Part shown: positions 63,948 to 64,000 of the stretch, piece by piece
Position numbering within the stretch: position 1 is the stretch's first letter
How the letters are laid out: each line of letters opens with the position of its first letter
Assembly: GCF_004217555.1 (NCBI RefSeq)
Contig: NZ_SHKW01000001.1
Coordinates: 868,001 to 932,000 of the forward strand
DNA from: Edaphobacter modestus
GTDB lineage: Bacteria > Acidobacteriota > Terriglobia > Terriglobales > Acidobacteriaceae
DNA length: 64,000 nt
Direction of reading: 5' to 3'
The notes under the pieces: model-generated
Told to the model about the DNA's origin: nothing
What the model saw: the letters and a program-made list of their open reading frames with translations, nothing else
Databases searched by the model: none
Translations under genes and position numbers: made by a program

Positions 63948-64000
63948 TTGAAACGCGAGATCGAACTCGATTTTGTGCGCGGTATCGCCATCCTCATGGT
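63948..64000 (+). CDS. acyltransferase family 3, first codons only
   Basis: From a TTG at 63948 the frame reads KREIELDFVRGIAILM before the window ends. ELDFVRGIAIL is the usual start of OafA/YrhL-type membrane acyltransferases. Partial gene; start codon uncertain. Confidence 0.5.
   Translation, partial: MKREIELDFVRGIAILM

Noticed and set aside
1..64000. tRNA, rRNA and CRISPR arrays
   Set aside because: No cloverleaf with a conserved T-loop, no rRNA text and no regularly spaced short repeats were noticed on either strand; a tRNAscan/CRISPR search would be needed to be certain.

Overview
The window reads as a chromosomal segment of an acidobacterium, most likely class Terriglobia (Acidobacteriaceae-like). 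The pointers are a PadR regulator overlapping an acidobacterial-type (ADOP) FtsX/MacB permease, an Oar-like TonB-dependent receptor remnant, TPR proteins, the rpsO-pnp pair, a flgF-G-A-H-I rod/ring operon in a GC-rich diderm genome, and many insertion-sequence families. This placement rests on gene content and recognition of protein families, not on a database search.

Layout. 1-5.4 kb is a mobile-element zone: an IS6 end, a tyrosine recombinase, an oxidoreductase, and a TlpA-like gene cut by an IS3-family element that has a 148-bp piece of itself abutting its left end. 5.7-9.8 kb holds a PadR gene with a likely self-operator, a decayed permease, a frameshifted phospholipase-D-like gene and a methyltransferase. 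9.9-15.5 kb is an imuA-imuB-dnaE2 mutagenesis cassette (minus strand) flanked by an 88-bp direct repeat. 15.6-20.4 kb is decayed again: two IS110 relics, a Gfo/Idh/MocA oxidoreductase, a TonB-receptor relic and an AT-rich patch. 20.7-27.6 kb is a GntR/FCD regulator divergent from a complete RND efflux operon. 27.6-29.7 kb is a graveyard of GH3 and GH92 glycosidase pieces and a transposase relic.

29.9-40.4 kb holds a TPR-glycosyltransferase, a sugar-acid-type locus (MFS transporter, SDR, zinc dehydrogenase), then six co-directional genes: beta-barrel outer-membrane protein, monohaem cytochrome c, soluble CuA-type cupredoxin, lipoprotein cytochrome c, HPr-kinase-like ATPase and nucleotidyltransferase-like protein. 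The last two resemble tailoring enzymes of lasso-peptide clusters, but no precursor or cyclase is seen. This six-gene block is the best candidate for an undescribed system.

40.5-56.2 kb is mostly housekeeping: pnp and rpsO, lysA, a YebC protein, ftcD, a PagL-like protein and secreted or membrane proteins. It is interrupted by an intact IS5-family element inserted exactly in a CTAG that serves as stop codon for two convergent genes. 56.2-61.7 kb has cheX-cheY divergent from flgF-flgG-flgA-flgH-flgI-flgJ(N). The window closes with inositol-1-phosphate synthase, a DedA protein and the first codons of an acyltransferase. No tRNA, rRNA or CRISPR array was recognised.
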